Assembly (NCBI GenBank): GCA_963575745.1
Contig: CAUYUJ010022558.1
Location: 17,501-45,000 of the forward strand
Direction: 5' to 3'
DNA from: Prorocentrum cordatum
Lineage: Eukaryota > Sar > Dinophyceae > Prorocentrales > Prorocentraceae
Length of the DNA stretch: 27,500 nt
Position numbers and translations under genes: made by a program. This document shows positions 26,040 to 27,500 of this stretch, in pieces. Position 1 is the first letter of the stretch, and every line of letters starts with the position of its first letter. A model generated the notes under the pieces. It did no database searches and was not told where the DNA came from. It saw nothing but the letters and a program-made list of their open reading frames with translations.

Positions 26040-27500
26040 AGGGCTGGTGGGATTCCTTTGTACTCAGAGGGGCTCGTACGGATTCCTAAGGATTCCTATG
26101 TTTTCCGACGTTTTCCTAGAGATTTCTACGGATTCCTAAAGAGTGTAGGGGTCCCTACGGATCCCTAGGAATTGCTTCGGGTTCATCGGGATTCCTATGG
26201 GTTCTCAAGGATTCCTAAGGGGTCCTAGGGAGCCCTAGGGATCCCGATAGATTCCTAACGACTTCTAGGATTTCCTATGGATTCCTGAGGATTCCTGGTT
26301 CCCCGGGATTCCTTAGGTGTCCGAAGGGTTCCTATGGATCCCTAAGGATTATCTGGGATTCCTGAGGATTCCTATGGGCCCTGGGGCTTCCTTGGGATCC
26401 CGAAGGATTTCTATTTTTTCTTATGTATTCCTAAGGGTTCATACGGGTAAGGTTTCCGAGGGATTCATAAGGATTCCTAGGGATTCAGATGGATTCCTTA
26501 GGATTCTTCCGGATTCCGATGGGTTCCCATGAAGGGATTCTCAGGATTAGAAGGATTATTATGGATGAGCGGGTTCTTCCGGACTCCTTCGAATTATTAT
26601 GGATTCCTAGGGATTCTAAGTATTTTTGAAGGTTCGTAAGGATTCCTCGGGACGCCTAAGGATTCTTAGGGTCTCCTAAGGGTTCCTATGAATTCCCTAC
26701 GGGTCCCCAAAGGATTCCGAACGATGCCGAGGGGTTACAAGGGATCCCCAATGCTTCCCAAACTATCCTAAGGATTCCTTCGAATTCTTCCGGATTCCCA
26801 CGGACTTTTCAGAATTCTTGAGGATTATTTAGCAACCCAAGTGATTTCTCATGGTTCTCAAGGATTCGTAAGGCATCTGATGGTTACCAATGGATTCCCA
26901 GGGGGGGATTCTTAAGGATTCCTTGGGGTTCCTATGGGTTCCTGACAACTCTGACGGAGTCCTAAGCATTCACAAGCGCTCCTAAGGATTCCTAAGGATG
27001 CCTAATGGTCCCTAAGGATCCCGACGAATTCCGATGTATTCCTGCGGATTCCTAAAGGGTTCCCACGGATTCCTAGGGGTTCCTAAGGATTCATCAGGAT
27101 TCCTCGGGATTCCTGGGGATTCGACAGGACTCCGAAGAATCCCTGATAATTCCTCAGGATACATCGGGGCCCCTGGAGATTCCTTAGGGTTCCTCCAGAT
27201 TCCTCGGGTCCTAAGGAGTCCGAAGGAATTCAAATAATTCCCGAGCATGCTTGAGGATTCCGAAGGATTATGAAGGATTCTGATGGAGTCCTCAGGGTTC
27301 CTAAGGCTTTTCCGAAGGATTCCACCGGAATCCCAAGGATTCCGAAGGCATTCTAAAGATTCAGAAACATTCCCCTAAGCATTTCTAAGGATTCCGAAGG
27401 ATCCCTACGGATACCTACGACTTCGTAACGATTCATGAGGATTCATAAGGATTCCGAATGATTCCGAAGGGTTTCTAAGGAGTCTTGAGGATTCCCCAGG
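26040..27500. repeat. Degenerate 10-bp satellite ATTCCTAAGG, block 2 (continues past window)
   Basis: More than 100 diverged copies of ATTCCTAAGG or ATTCCGAAGG fill the segment to the window end, with units of 9 to 12 bases and little block structure. Frames are short and no gene is visible in 1.46 kb. The heavy divergence suggests an old array without recent homogenisation. Confidence 0.93.

Overview
The window reads as nuclear DNA of a dinoflagellate. The strongest evidence is an exact copy of the 22-nt dinoflagellate spliced-leader (SL) sequence at 2675-2696, followed at once by a truncated second SL. This is the signature of a processed mRNA copied back into the genome. The high GC content, the dense unrelated microsatellites and satellites, and a decayed tyrosine-recombinase retrotransposon with dinoflagellate-type Gag, RT and recombinase domains all agree. 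The species cannot be fixed from this sequence.

Layout: 1-2670 is simple repeats, low-complexity GC-rich DNA, an ankyrin-like fragment, a 12-bp satellite and a long (ATC)n tract. 2675-3577 is the SL-tagged retrogene, coding for a 250-residue single-pass membrane protein of unknown function. 4617-5720 is an (ATC)n array punctuated by the octamer GGGACACC. 5747-9510 holds two copies of a dispersed repeat, GA/GAG tracts, a second field of the 12-bp satellite, and arrays of GGGTGCCC and CCCTATAG. 9513-19233 is one retroelement inserted between CCCTATAG arrays: left repeat A1, Gag, RT-RNase H, spacer, tyrosine recombinase, then the repeat series B1-A2-B2-A3-B3-A4-B4. 19234-20730 is CCCTATAG and GA arrays. 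21368-22370 is a 47-bp repeat followed by a 12-copy 73-bp satellite. 22371-24675 is mostly unassigned DNA with one weak ORF. From 24727 to the end lie an AT tract and a degenerate 10-bp satellite (ATTCCTAAGG) interrupted by several other tandem arrays.

Only one ordinary protein gene has good support, the retrogene at 2825-3577. The retroelement genes once worked together: Gag packages the RNA, RT-RNase H makes cDNA, and the tyrosine recombinase integrates it. All three carry frameshifts or stops, and the recombinase appears to have lost most catalytic residues, so this copy is dead. Its split direct repeats, its amplified right end, and a degenerate SL just upstream of the recombinase ORF are the most unusual structures. 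The rest is mainly repeats; most long open frames come from repeats without stops and are not genes. No rRNA, tRNA or CRISPR array was found.
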